Positions 1 to 7,718 of a DNA stretch of 64,000 nt are shown one piece after another. The first letter of the stretch is position 1. Every line of letters starts with the position of its first letter. Source of the stretch: Acidobacteriaceae bacterium (lineage in GTDB: Bacteria > Acidobacteriota > Terriglobia > Terriglobales > Acidobacteriaceae); assembly GCA_003151155.1 (NCBI GenBank), contig PLWX01000256.1, forward strand, positions 1 through 64,000. Reading direction: 5' to 3'. The position numbers and the translations under genes were made by a program. The notes below the pieces were generated by a model. That model did not search any database. It had not been told where the DNA came from and saw only the letters and a program-made list of their open reading frames with translations.

Positions 1-384
1 ATCTGGCTTGGCTGGTCAATATAGGCCATACACAATTGCACACGGTGCCGAAGTGGTTAATTCCGAGGTTTAGGCGCAAACGGTGCTTGTTCGGCGCATG
101 AAACGTCTCACACTCTTTGGAGCAACGACGGCGAGAGAAGCTTACCCGCAAAGCAAAGCGCCTCAGGTGGCGACGGCAGCTCTGCGACTCCGACACCCGA
201 CGGCGGGAGGTATCGCGCTCCCAGGTCTCGAAAATCGCGAGACCCGGCGCACTCAGATGTTCCTTGGTGCAGGCGGAAAGTCAAAAGCGCGTCTGAAGTC
301 CAGACCCGGGCCACCCGCCGTAAAGGGGTCGAAAGCGGGTCACGCGATTTGGAACTTTCGTCTGTCCGCGAGTTTCCCACCGTT
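1..384. other. Non-coding left edge
   Basis: I see no convincing gene here. The open frames on both strands lack family resemblance and ribosome binding sites, and one of them reads through a palindromic repeat. The only structured element is the degenerate palindrome at 220-248. No tRNA or rRNA is recognisable. Confidence 0.5.
220..248. repeat. Palindromic repeat family A, copy 1 (degenerate)
   Basis: The arms GTCTCG (225-230) and CGAGAC (238-243) flank the loop AAAATCG. The outer pairs CCCAG/CCGGC are only partly complementary. Loop and arm match the five better copies further right (762, 1042, 2433, 2547, 2874), so this is the most decayed member. Confidence 0.75.
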
Positions 385-702
385 TCATCTGCGCGGAGGT
401 GGACTGAACCACTGATTTTTGATTTTTGTCGCGTAAAGTGAGGCTCGTTCACGTTGGTCGAAGCTCAAACCAGGAGGGTCTTCATTTACGACCTGTTCCA
501 AAGCCCGCATGGCCTCTCCATAGAATTCCGATGTTAGAGGAATCAGGAAGTACTTCTTTGTCCTCGTGAGTCTCTCGGCAAGTTTTGTGGTATCTCCAGC
601 TGACGTGAGAGTCACGGCAAGCTCGTCGAGGAACTCATGAACCTTTTGCGGCGAGATATCTGTTTGATCCATATATAACCGGAATACAAACATTAATTTC
701 AT
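385..702 (-). CDS. Hypothetical protein, about 105 aa
   Basis: I do not recognise a family. The frame could start as far out as 786, but its first residues there (MSRVFRDM) are encoded by the palindromic repeat at 762-788, so I chose the internal ATG at 702; further in-frame ATGs exist at 693 and about 675. No clear Shine-Dalgarno supports any of them. The protein is soluble, rich in charged residues and probably helical (VHEFLDELAVTLTSAG, YGEAMRALEQVVNED), without signal peptide or membrane segment. Base composition is more AT-rich than neighbouring genes, which may mean recent acquisition. It stands alone among repeats. Confidence 0.45.
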   Translation of the reverse strand: MKLMFVFRLYMDQTDISPQKVHEFLDELAVTLTSAGDTTKLAERLTRTKKYFLIPLTSEFYGEAMRALEQVVNEDPPGLSFDQRERASLYATKIKNQWFSPPPRR

Positions 703-761
703 CAGACCGGAATTACCAGCGTGAATGACTGGAGCGTCCAGACGTTCGCGTCTTCGTGATG

Positions 762-788
762 CCATGTCTCGAAACACGCGAGACATGG
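762..788. repeat. Palindromic repeat family A, copy 2
   Basis: A 10-bp stem, CCATGTCTCG (762-771) with CGAGACATGG (779-788), closes the loop AAACACG. Arm sequence differs from copies 3 and 5 but complementarity is preserved. It overlaps the far 5' end of the longest reading frame of the hypothetical gene to its left. Confidence 0.85.
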
Positions 789-870
789 AGTCACGGCAAG
801 ATTCGCACTAAGCGATCCTGGAATAAATCGCCTGCGGCAGCACGGAGCGCGCTACGCGCGGATCTTTGTC

Positions 871-890
871 CCCACGGCTGGCGCCGTGGG
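871..890. repeat. REP-like hairpin
   Basis: Perfect 8-bp stem CCCACGGC / GCCGTGGG around the loop TGGC. It is followed by a second small hairpin (GTCC-TTCG-GGAC type) near 902-915. Hairpins of this composition resemble REP elements mobilised by REP-associated tyrosine transposases, but no transposase lies in the window. Confidence 0.55.
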
Positions 891-968
891 CTAAGGAAAG
901 GCGTCCTTCGGACTGGACGTGTTTTTCTGCGTGCTGAAATGCGCCCGTTGGAATACACAGTTTGGAAT

Positions 969-1128
969 GCCTGGTGCGCTTGCGGCTGACGATGTGACCG
1001 TCAACACAGGTCGATGTAATGCGGGACTGGCAGCATCGTCTCCCACTTCTCGAAAACCGCGAGAAGTGGGGCACCCGAAGATCGTTGATGGGATGAATAG
1101 GGAGAAGCTTAGATGTGGGCCACCCGCC
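969..1128. repeat. Duplicated 160-bp segment, left copy
   Basis: Nearly identical to 2475-2630. Shared blocks include GCCTGGTGCGC, GACGATGTGACCGTCAACAC, the palindrome of family A, and GATCGTTGATGGGATGAATA. The two copies are in the same orientation about 1.5 kb apart and bracket the SBP56-like gene. They differ in a short stretch between the first block and the palindrome. Confidence 0.85.
1042..1070. repeat. Palindromic repeat family A, copy 3
   Basis: Perfect 11-bp stem CCCACTTCTCG (1042-1052) / CGAGAAGTGGG (1060-1070), loop AAAACCG, followed by the family's constant GCACCCG. The arm change GT to CT relative to copy 4 is matched in the opposite arm. Confidence 0.9.
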
Positions 1129-1183
1129 GTTTCTGCTATGCTTCTCCACCAATCCTTACAGCCCAACCACGGATGGAGTTCTC

Positions 1184-2389
1184 ATGCCACGTTTTGTGAT
1201 CGCCGTCGCGGTGTTGTTTTGTGTGCTTTCGCTTTCCGCGCAGGAGCCGAAGCCGGCGGCTTCCGGTCATTACCTTTTTGCCTGGACCGGGGATCTCGAT
1301 AAGAAGGGCAATGACTTTCTCACGGTGATTGACGCCGATCCTGCCTCGGCTTCCTATGGTTCGCTGGTCACTACGCTCGCTACCGATCAGCCAACCGTGC
1401 GCATCCATCACACCGAATACACCATGCCGGCCAGTGGCATGCTCTTTGCCAACGATCACGACATAGGACGAACCTTCATCTTCGATCTCCGCGATCCGCT
1501 GCATCCCAAAACCGTGACCTCGTTCACCGACCAGGCGGGTTACATGCATCCGCACTCCTTTGTGCGCCTGCCCAATGGACACGTGCTCGCCACCTTCCAG
1601 CATGCGCATCACGCCATGGGCAACGGCATGGGCGCAAGCGGTGGCCTGGTGGAGATGGATGATGCCGGCAAGGTGATCCGGTCCGCCAGTAACGCTGACC
1701 CGGCGTTCCCCGATGCGCTGCTTATGTCCTACGGCCTCGTCGTGCTGCCGGAAATCGATCGCGTGCTCTCGACCAATTCGTCGATGCACGAAGAAGATAT
1801 CTTCGCTGGCGTCACTTACCAGGTGTGGCGTCTCTCCGATTTGAAATTGCTCCAGACCGCTTATTTCGATATCGGCGAAAATCGTTATGCGCAGATCGGT
1901 CCGGAAGAACCGCGTCGCGCGCCCGATGGTTCGGTATTCGTGCAGACTCTCGCCTGCGGCGTAGAGCACATTACCGATATCACCACCGGGCAACCGAAGT
2001 CGCACCTCGTGTACACCTTCCCCGGCGCATGGTGCGGTGTACCTACCATCATTTCGCATTACCTCGTCGAAAGCGTGCCGCGACTCCATGGCGTGGTAGT
2101 GCTCGACATCGCGAATCCGGAAAAGCCGGTCGAGGTCTCCCGCCTCCAGCTCAGCGACACCTTTGAACCCCACTGGACGGCCTTTGATCCGAAGACCAAT
2201 CGCCTGGTGATCACCGGCTCCGAGGCGCGCCTCTTCCTGCTGAAGTTCGACCCGCAGAACGGCGCACTGACCATGGACCAGGCGTTCCACGACGCCAAGG
2301 GCAAACCCGGTTTCGATCTCAGCAACCGCGATTGGCCGCACGGGTGGAAGGGATCCGGAAAACCGCACGGCGCAGTGTTCTCGCGATAA
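1184..2389 (+). CDS. Secreted SBP56-like (selenium-binding/methanethiol oxidase family) protein
   Basis: A 401-residue protein with an N-terminal signal peptide (MPRFVIAVAVLFCVLSLSAQ), so probably periplasmic. The body resembles the SBP56 seven-bladed propeller: IHHTEYTMP, MLFANDHD, HPHSFVRLPNGHVLATFQ and EPHWTAFDPKTNRLVI carry repeated His residues of the sort that bind copper in methanethiol oxidases. At about 400 residues it is shorter than the usual 460. The ATG at 1184 is preceded by GGAG five bases upstream; a longer frame reaching 1115 has no such site. It stands alone and is bracketed by two copies of a 160-bp repeat. The family assignment is from remembered motifs and substrate is unknown. 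Confidence 0.6.
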   Translation: MPRFVIAVAVLFCVLSLSAQEPKPAASGHYLFAWTGDLDKKGNDFLTVIDADPASASYGSLVTTLATDQPTVRIHHTEYTMPASGMLFANDHDIGRTFIFDLRDPLHPKTVTSFTDQAGYMHPHSFVRLPNGHVLATFQHAHHAMGNGMGASGGLVEMDDAGKVIRSASNADPAFPDALLMSYGLVVLPEIDRVLSTNSSMHEEDIFAGVTYQVWRLSDLKLLQTAYFDIGENRYAQIGPEEPRRAPDGSVFVQTLACGVEHITDITTGQPKSHLVYTFPGAWCGVPTIISHYLVESVPRLHGVVVLDIANPEKPVEVSRLQLSDTFEPHWTAFDPKTNRLVITGSEARLFLLKFDPQNGALTMDQAFHDAKGKPGFDLSNRDWPHGWKGSGKPHGAVFSR

Positions 2390-2432
2390 GGGACCGGGGC
2401 GAGTGAGTGGTGGTTCTCCGCTTATTCGTCGT

Positions 2433-2461
2433 CCCATGTCTCGAAAATCGCGAGACATGGG
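2433..2461. repeat. Palindromic repeat family A, copy 4
   Basis: Perfect 11-bp stem CCCATGTCTCG / CGAGACATGGG around AAAATCG, followed by GCACCCG. It lies just after the SBP56-like gene but has no T-run, so it is not a classical terminator. Confidence 0.9.
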
Positions 2462-2474
2462 GCACCCGCACCCG

Positions 2475-2630
2475 GCCTGGTGCGCCTGCGGCTGACGATG
2501 TGACCGTCAACACAGGTCGATGTAATGTGGTGTCCCACAGGGTCGTCCCCACTTCTCGAAAACCGCGAGAAGTGGGGCACCCGAAGATCGTTGATGGGAT
2601 GAATAGAAGCTTAGATGTGTGCCACCCGCC
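2475..2630. repeat. Duplicated 160-bp segment, right copy
   Basis: Same orientation and order of blocks as 969-1128: the GCCTGGTGCGC start, the GTGACCGTCAACACAGGTCG block, the palindrome, then GATCGTTGATGGGATGAATA and the CCACCCGCC end. Small indels distinguish the copies. Confidence 0.85.
2547..2577. repeat. Palindromic repeat family A, copy 5
   Basis: A 12-bp perfect stem CCCCACTTCTCG / CGAGAAGTGGGG with loop AAAACCG. It sits inside the right copy of the 160-bp segment and is the same subtype as copy 3. Confidence 0.9.
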
Positions 2631-2657
2631 CAGTGTGGTGGCTGGCGCACGGCGGAA

Positions 2658-2717
2658 CGCAAGATCCTGCGGCTGCGAATCCGCAATGGGGTGCGGATTC
2701 TTCGCTCAGGATGACAA
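2658..2717. repeat. Interspersed hairpin repeat family D, copy 1
   Basis: Constant ends CGCAAGATCCT and CAGGATGACAA, partly complementary to each other, enclose an inner stem GAATCCGCA / TGCGGATTC. A second copy lies at 55699-55756 with a different but again complementary inner stem. Confidence 0.7.
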
Positions 2718-2838
2718 TTCCGAAAAAGTCATGGTGACAATCGTTGAGCGCGTTGTTGCTCCTCTCCACCACATCCAATAAACTGGCTGGTTTGGCGTTT
2801 TCTGTGGGGAAGGCGCTGGATTGGGGTATCCAAACGAC

Positions 2839-4698
2839 ATGGCTGATATGAAGAAGTCGAATGACTCGACGGTCCCAGGTCTCGAAAATCGCGAGACCCG
2901 GGGCACCCGTTCTGTTCCTACTACTAACGTCGTGGAATCGCCGAGGCGGGATGTGTTTGTGGGGCGGACGCCTTCTCCGTCGGAGCAGGAATGGGCGGAG
3001 AAGACGCTGACACCGGCGCTGGAAAAAGGTCCGGAGCGGCCGATCGGCGCGCCTACCGGAACCAACCTCGACAGCGAAGGCGAGGCGCGCTTCTCGACGA
3101 TTTCGAATACGCCGATCCGGCGGTTGTACACCCCCGCCGATCTTCCCGCGGATTGGGACTATGACGCGCAGCTCAACTATCCCGGCCAGCCGCCCTACAC
3201 CCGCGGCATCCACGCCTCCGGCTATCGCGGCAGGCTTTGGACGATGCGCCAGTTCTCCGGCTTTTCCTCGCCCGAAGAGTCGAACCAGCGCTACAAGTTC
3301 CTGCTCGCGCAAGGTGGCGGCGGCCTGTCGGTGGCCTTCGACCTCCCCACCCTCATGGGCTACGACAGCGATCATCCCTTCAGCGAGGGCGAAGTCGGCA
3401 AGTGTGGGGTGGCTATCGACTCCCTCGAAGACATGGAGATCCTCTTCCACGGGATCGACCTGGAGAAGACCACCGTATCGATGACCATCAATTCGCCGGC
3501 GTCGATCCTGTGGGCGATGTACCTGGCGGTTGCGGAGAAGCAGGGCGCGAGTTGGGAGAAGATCTCCGGCACCCTCCAGAACGACATCCTGAAGGAGTAC
3601 ATCGCCCAGAAGGAGTACATCTATCCGCCAGCGCCTTCGATGCGGTTAGTCATCGACACGTTTGAGTTCGGGTCGAAATACACGCCACGCTTCAATACGA
3701 TCTCGATCAGCGGATACCACATCCGGGAGGCGGGATCGACGGCACTGCAGGAGCTGGCGTTCACCGTCTATGACGGGGTGGAGTACGTGGAGTGGGCCAG
3801 CCGCCGTGGCCTCGACGTGGATGAATTCGGCCCGCGGCTGTCGTTTTTCTTCAACGCGCACAACGATTTCTTCGAAGAGATCGCAAAGTATCGTGCGGCG
3901 AGGAAAATCTGGTACCGCCTGATGAAGGACCGTTTCGGTGCGAAGAACCAGCGCACGTGGCTGATGCGCTTCCACACTCAAACTGCGGGTGTTTCCCTCA
4001 CCGCACAGCAACCGCACAACAACATCGCTCGGGTGGCGCTTCAAGCCCTCGCCGCGGTGCTTGGCGGAACTCAGTCGCTGCATACCGATTCCTTCGACGA
4101 AGCGTTGGCCCTGCCGACCGCACAGGCCGCGCAGATCGCGCTGCGAACGCAGCAGATCATTGCCTACGAATCAGGCGTCTCGAATACTGTGGATCCACTG
4201 GGAGGTTCCTACTTCGTAGAGAAGTTTACCCTGGACATGGAGAAGGGTGCGTTCGACTACTTCGATAAGCTCGATGCGATGGGCGGAATGGTGAAAGCGA
4301 TCGAGCATGGCTATCCGCAGAAAGAAATCGCGGAGGCTAGCTACCAGTTCCAGAAAGCAGCTGAGGCGCGCGAGAAGGTGATCGTCGGCGCGAACGAATT
4401 CGTGGTGAAGGAACAGCCGCACGACACGCTGTACATCGACGAAAGCGTCGGCGAAGCGCAGACACGCAAGTTGAAGACGCTGCGTGCGCGGCGTGACAAC
4501 GAGACGGTTCGTCGGACGCTCGATGCTCTGAAAAATGCAGCAGCGCAGGAGCCGGTGGCGGGCAAGAACGGCGAAATCTCTCCCGCAAACACGATGCCAT
4601 TCATCCTCGATGCGGTGAAGGCCTATGCAACGGTGGGTGAAATCTGCGACGCGTTGCGCGAGGTTTATGGGACCTATGAAGAGAGCGCGTTCGCCTAG
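2839..4698 (+). CDS. Adenosylcobalamin-dependent acyl-CoA mutase, large subunit (methylmalonyl/isobutyryl-CoA mutase type)
   Basis: Substrate-binding TIM-barrel subunit of a B12-dependent acyl-CoA mutase: [105 protein letters not shown]. The B12-binding domain is absent from this chain and is encoded separately at 5733. At the two positions that set substrate in this family it has Phe (RQF, codon 3253) and Gln (AQK, codon 3607), 118 residues apart, where methylmalonyl-CoA mutase has Tyr and Arg. That pattern is reported for isobutyryl-CoA mutase. About 60 N-terminal residues precede the conserved part and include a peptide ([12 protein letters not shown]) encoded by palindromic repeat copy 6. 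The start is uncertain: ATG 2839 lacks a ribosome binding site, while TTG 2821 has GGGGAAGG seven bases upstream. Confidence 0.92.
   Translation: MADMKKSNDSTVPGLENRETRGTRSVPTTNVVESPRRDVFVGRTPSPSEQEWAEKTLTPALEKGPERPIGAPTGTNLDSEGEARFSTISNTPIRRLYTPADLPADWDYDAQLNYPGQPPYTRGIHASGYRGRLWTMRQFSGFSSPEESNQRYKFLLAQGGGGLSVAFDLPTLMGYDSDHPFSEGEVGKCGVAIDSLEDMEILFHGIDLEKTTVSMTINSPASILWAMYLAVAEKQGASWEKISGTLQNDILKEYIAQKEYIYPPAPSMRLVIDTFEFGSKYTPRFNTISISGYHIREAGSTALQELAFTVYDGVEYVEWASRRGLDVDEFGPRLSFFFNAHNDFFEEIAKYRAARKIWYRLMKDRFGAKNQRTWLMRFHTQTAGVSLTAQQPHNNIARVALQALAAVLGGTQSLHTDSFDEALALPTAQAAQIALRTQQIIAYESGVSNTVDPLGGSYFVEKFTLDMEKGAFDYFDKLDAMGGMVKAIEHGYPQKEIAEASYQFQKAAEAREKVIVGANEFVVKEQPHDTLYIDESVGEAQTRKLKTLRARRDNETVRRTLDALKNAAAQEPVAGKNGEISPANTMPFILDAVKAYATVGEICDALREVYGTYEESAFA
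2874..2902. repeat. Palindromic repeat family A, copy 6, inside the mutase reading frame
   Basis: CCCAGGTCTCG / CGAGACCCGGG with loop AAAATCG and trailing GGCACCCG. One pair is mismatched. It lies in frame near the 5' end of the mutase gene. Confidence 0.85.
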
Positions 4699-4707
4699 GA
4701 GACATCG

Positions 4708-5109
4708 ATGGCAATCGATATACGTGGGCTCTGTCCGTTGATCCAGGTCTTCGACATGCCGACATCGTTGCGGTTCTATCGCGACCTGCTGGGGTTCGAG
4801 GTCGTCAGCCGTTCGGCGGACTCCGATGAATGTGGATGGGCATGGCTGCGGAAGAACGATGCGGAACTGATGCTCAACACCGCGTACGACGAAGGAGAGC
4901 GACCGGCGTCTCCTGACACCGGTCGCATTCGGGGACATGATGATGTTGGATTATTCATCGGCTGTCCCGATGTGGACGCGGCATATGAGTATCTCCGCGC
5001 ACAAGGTGTGACGGTTAGACCTCCGAAAGTCGCGCCCTACGGGATGAAACAGATGTACTTAAAAGATCCCGATGGATTTGGAATCTGTTTTCAATGGAAG
5101 ACGGAATGA
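4708..5109 (+). CDS. VOC (glyoxalase/bleomycin-resistance) superfamily protein
   Basis: A 133-residue single-domain protein with two beta-alpha-beta-beta-beta repeats typical of the VOC fold: PLIQVFDMPTSLRFYRDLLGF at the start and VDAAYEYLRAQGV...YLKDPDGFGICFQW at the end. The final acidic/aromatic segment usually provides a metal ligand. It follows the mutase by nine bases with AGGAG at its stop codon, and its own stop overlaps the lipocalin start. Methylmalonyl-CoA epimerase also has this fold, but the characteristic epimerase motifs are not visible, so I do not call it that. Substrate unknown. Confidence 0.8.
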   Translation: MAIDIRGLCPLIQVFDMPTSLRFYRDLLGFEVVSRSADSDECGWAWLRKNDAELMLNTAYDEGERPASPDTGRIRGHDDVGLFIGCPDVDAAYEYLRAQGVTVRPPKVAPYGMKQMYLKDPDGFGICFQWKTE

Positions 5110-5639
5110 AGACTCTGCTCATGATGGTTTGCGCGTTGGTGCCGCAACTCATGCTCGCTGAGCCGGCGCCGCTCAAGACCGTCGATCAAATAGATCTCGC
5201 ACGGTATGTCGGGAAGTGGTATGAGATAGCGCGCTATCCCAACCGTTTTGAAAAGGATTGCGCATCCGATGTCACCGCGGAGTACACGCGACGCAACGAC
5301 GGCAAAATCACGGTGACGAATGCGTGCCGCAAGGCGGACGGAAAGGGTAAGGAGTCCAAGGGAACGGCGAAGGTGATCGATGCCAAGAGCAACGCGAAGC
5401 TGAAGGTCACGTTCTTCTGGCCATTCTCTGGCGAATACTGGGTGATCGATCTGGATCCGGATTACAAGTATGCCGTCGTTGGGGAGCCGGATCGCAAGTA
5501 CCTGTGGGTGCTGAACCGCACCTCGGAACTCGCGCCCGGAGTATATAAACGAATCCTCGCGAAGGTGCGAGAGCTTGGGTACGAACCAGCGAAACTGCTC
5601 AAGACGCCGCAGGGTCCGCAGGACTACGCAGCGCACTAA
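5106..5639 (+). CDS. Secreted lipocalin (Blc-like)
   Basis: A 177-residue lipocalin with an N-terminal signal sequence (MKTLLMMVCALVPQLMLAEP). The GxW lipocalin motif is seen in YVGKWYEIARYPNRFEKDC, and the later FWPFSGEYWVIDLDPDYKYAVVG and YLWVLNRT segments match bacterial Blc-type proteins, which bind lipids or fatty acids at the outer membrane. The cleavage site lacks an obvious lipobox Cys, so it may be a soluble periplasmic form. ATG 5106 overlaps the VOC stop (ATGA) and has GGAAG five bases upstream. Its insertion between the two mutase subunit genes suggests shared expression rather than shared function. Confidence 0.88.
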   Translation: MKTLLMMVCALVPQLMLAEPAPLKTVDQIDLARYVGKWYEIARYPNRFEKDCASDVTAEYTRRNDGKITVTNACRKADGKGKESKGTAKVIDAKSNAKLKVTFFWPFSGEYWVIDLDPDYKYAVVGEPDRKYLWVLNRTSELAPGVYKRILAKVRELGYEPAKLLKTPQGPQDYAAH

Positions 5640-5732
5640 TCCCACGAAGGGTGAGGCTTCCGCACTGACTCGGTTTGTGCGATGCGCGTATCATTAGGGT
5701 GTGGCACTATTACTGCGTTTTTAAGGCGATTT

Positions 5733-6155
5733 ATGGCTGATCCCAATGCAAAGATACGAGTACTTGTCGCTAAGCCTGGCCTTGACGGTCATGACCGTGG
5801 CGCCAAAGTGATTGCACGAGCGTTGCGCGATGCCGGAATGGAAGTGATCTACACCGGACTGCGGCAGACGCCAGAGATGATTGTTACGGCTGCCCTGCAG
5901 GAAGACGTGGACGTCATCGGACTCTCGATCCTCAGCGGAGCGCACAATGCGATCGTGCCGCGGGTGAACGAGCTGCTCAAGAAAAACAAGATGGACGACG
6001 TCCTGCTCCTCGTCGGCGGAATCATTCCCGACGTCGATGTCGACAATTTGAAGAGGACTGGCGTCTCGGCGGTGTTTCAACCGGGCACGCCGATGGACGA
6101 TATCATCCAGTTCATCCGCTCGAGTGTGAAAACGCGCGGAGTTCCGACAGCGTAA
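5733..6155 (+). CDS. B12-binding small subunit of acyl-CoA mutase
   Basis: A 140-residue cobalamin-binding domain. [15 protein letters not shown] contains the DxHxxG signature whose His replaces dimethylbenzimidazole as the lower cobalt ligand. The SILSGAH and GGIIPDVD segments line the nucleotide-tail pocket. It is the partner of the large subunit at 2839, giving the two-chain architecture seen in isobutyryl-CoA and archaeal methylmalonyl-CoA mutases. ATG 5733 is chosen over an earlier GTG-type extension because the conserved fold begins right after it and AAGGCG lies upstream. The next gene follows after three bases. No MeaB-type GTPase chaperone is in the window. Confidence 0.93.
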   Translation: MADPNAKIRVLVAKPGLDGHDRGAKVIARALRDAGMEVIYTGLRQTPEMIVTAALQEDVDVIGLSILSGAHNAIVPRVNELLKKNKMDDVLLLVGGIIPDVDVDNLKRTGVSAVFQPGTPMDDIIQFIRSSVKTRGVPTA

Positions 6156-6158
6156 CGC

Positions 6159-6890
6159 ATGGCACCCGACGCAAACACCGGACGCATTCGCTCCCTGCTG
6201 CAACAAACTGTCGGGCCTGCACCGTGGTATTGGGAGACCTTTCCTGCTGTCCAAGGCGCTGCCGGGCAGCATTTTGTCTGGCACTATCACGGCACACAGG
6301 GGGCGCTCGCCTACCTGGTCACGCTCAGCCTCAGCACCGAACCGGACGCGCCGCGTATGGCGCTCAATACGTATGTGCGGCCGTTTTTGCTGGAAGGATC
6401 GCGCTTCGGAGTATGGTGCCCGCAAGGCAAGCACATCCGCATGGCAATTTTCGACGCGGAGCAGTTGAAGTCGTTCGAGTTTGAAGCGGTAGCGGGCTGG
6501 TTCAAGCAATCGACGGAGCGAATTTATTCGGCTACCGCACCGGTTGCCGATTTCGAATTCGATGGGATGCTGCCGCAAGGAACCCACAGCATCGAGTTCC
6601 CGGAAGAATTTCGCGGCATTGACGAGATGCAGCTCGTTAGTTCGTATCCGGCGAAATCGAAGGAAGACCCGCACGCAGCGGTTTACGTCGTCTATCCAAA
6701 CGCCGGTTTGGTGGAAGTTCTGCCGCAGCGGTGGTTCACGGCCAATGAGTTTGAAATTGGGTACCAGTGGATCAGTCGCATCACCCGCGACCCAGTAACC
6801 CACAAACTGGTGGGCGAAGGCGTCCGCATCGGTGGCTTCGAATTGACTGAGGATGGCTGCCAACTGGCGGGTCGTTTCGAGATCGCTTGA
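6159..6890 (+). CDS. Hypothetical protein, 243 aa, in mutase operon
   Basis: I do not recognise the family. It is a soluble protein without signal peptide or membrane segment, rich in aromatic residues (PAPWYWETFPAVQ, HFVWHYHGTQGALAYLV, FGVWCPQGKHIRMAIFD) and likely mostly beta. It starts three bases after the B12-subunit stop and its TGA overlaps the TTG start of the following crotonase gene, so the three are almost certainly translated from one message. That ties it to acyl-CoA metabolism by context only. Confidence 0.75.
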   Translation: MAPDANTGRIRSLLQQTVGPAPWYWETFPAVQGAAGQHFVWHYHGTQGALAYLVTLSLSTEPDAPRMALNTYVRPFLLEGSRFGVWCPQGKHIRMAIFDAEQLKSFEFEAVAGWFKQSTERIYSATAPVADFEFDGMLPQGTHSIEFPEEFRGIDEMQLVSSYPAKSKEDPHAAVYVVYPNAGLVEVLPQRWFTANEFEIGYQWISRITRDPVTHKLVGEGVRIGGFELTEDGCQLAGRFEIA

Positions 6891-7474
6891 GCGCGTACTA
6901 CGCTATCGAGTCGTTCGAAGGCTGCACGATGCTGCGGCTCATTTCGGACGATGGAACCAATCGGCTCTCGCGAGCGCGGGTGCTTGCGTTGACTGACGCG
7001 GTACTCAACCTTCCGGCCTCTCCGCTCATTGTCTGTGGTAACCCTAAGTTCTTCTCCGTGGGAGCGGACCTATCGGAGATATCCGCGTTGCACGGAGGCG
7101 ATGCCTTAGAGTTTGCACAGATGGGACAACGCCTGATGCGGGCGGTTGCGGAATTTCCTGCTCCCACCTGTGCGGTCATCGGGGGCTGGTGTATGGGCGG
7201 TGGCTTCGATCTGGCCCTCGCCTGCAGATTCCGCGTCGCCGGGCCACATGCCATTTTTGGACATAGAGGTGCGGCACTTGGACTGATGACCGGATGGGGC
7301 GGGACGCAACGACTGCCACGTCTGATCGGACGGGCCCGGGCGATGGAGATTTTCTTAGCTGCCGAAAAAGTGCACGCGCAGCGCGCGCTAGAGATCGGGA
7401 TCGTGGACCGGGTGAGCGCGGATGCGGTGGGGGCGGCGGTGGAGTTGTTGAACGGCCGGGCTCGCGTCGGTTGA
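6887..7474 (+). CDS. Crotonase-superfamily protein lacking the usual catalytic glutamates
   Basis: A 195-residue enoyl-CoA hydratase/isomerase-fold protein with the CoA and oxyanion-hole segments FFSVGADLSEI and GGWCMGGGFDLALACRFRV, then GLMTGWGGTQRLPRLIGRA. It is 60-70 residues shorter than typical crotonases, missing the C-terminal helical part that closes the active site. The position of the first hydratase Glu (GGGCE in mitochondrial hydratase) is Asp, and that of the second (QPE) is Gly in FGHRG, so a standard hydratase reaction is unlikely. TTG 6887 overlaps the previous stop (TTGA). A MITE-like repeat follows immediately. Confidence 0.82.
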   Translation: MSAYYAIESFEGCTMLRLISDDGTNRLSRARVLALTDAVLNLPASPLIVCGNPKFFSVGADLSEISALHGGDALEFAQMGQRLMRAVAEFPAPTCAVIGGWCMGGGFDLALACRFRVAGPHAIFGHRGAALGLMTGWGGTQRLPRLIGRARAMEIFLAAEKVHAQRALEIGIVDRVSADAVGAAVELLNGRARVG

Positions 7475-7718
7475 TAAATCGTGAAGTGGGTGTCCCACCC
7501 TTGTGGCTTCAGCCGCAGGGTGGATTGGACCACAGTCCTGGTCGCGAGGGAACCCAATCAGAGTTCGAGATCGTCACCCTCCCACCCTCCCTTCGGGAAG
7601 GGTGGGGCACCCACAGGTGATGACTGATGCCGCGTTGTGAACAGGCAGTCCTCATTTGCTCCGTTTTCTCCGGTGTCGTACCCTTGGGAGTTTGCCAAGC
7701 GTGGGGATCCTTTAAGGA
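7475..7718. other. Intergenic interval with MITE-like element
   Basis: Apart from the inverted-repeat element at 7486-7616, about 100 bases remain before the carboxyltransferase start. They probably carry its promoter and a GGAT/AAGGA-type ribosome binding site (TTTAAGGA just before 7719). No gene is present. Confidence 0.55.
7486..7616. repeat. MITE-like element B, copy 1
   Basis: About 131 bp with imperfect terminal inverted repeats: GTGGGTGTCCCACC at the left and GGTGGGGCACCCAC at the right. A strong internal hairpin, CCACCCTCCCTTC / GGGAAGGGTGG, lies near the right end. It is homologous to 30424-30547. No target-site duplication is evident. Confidence 0.8.

Larger units (their letters stand above)
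787..1183. other. Gene-free, repeat-rich interval
   Basis: About 400 bases without a supportable gene. It contains a REP-like hairpin (871-890), the first copy of a 160-bp duplicated segment (969-1128) and palindrome copy 3 (1042-1070). Its right end carries the GGAG ribosome binding site (1175-1178) of the following gene. Confidence 0.6.
2390..2838. other. Gene-free, repeat-rich interval
   Basis: About 450 bases between the SBP56-like gene and the mutase. It holds palindrome copies 4 and 5, the right copy of the 160-bp segment and one copy of repeat family D. No coding sequence is supportable. A purine-rich GGGGAAGG at 2806-2813 could serve as a ribosome binding site for a TTG start at 2821. 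Confidence 0.6.

Noticed and set aside
83..415. Plus-strand reading frame at the left edge
   Set aside because: It translates palindromic repeat copy 1 (PGLENRET) and has no ribosome binding site or similarity; the overlapping minus-strand frame at 108-452 is no better.
1136..2458. Long minus-strand reading frame (440 codons)
   Set aside because: It lies antisense to the SBP56-like gene, which has a signal peptide, ribosome binding site and family motifs. The antisense frame begins in a palindromic repeat and has no recognisable domain.
4708..5109. VOC protein as methylmalonyl-CoA epimerase
   Set aside because: The fold and position next to the mutase suggest it, but the usual epimerase motifs are not visible, and an isobutyryl-CoA-type mutase would not need an epimerase.
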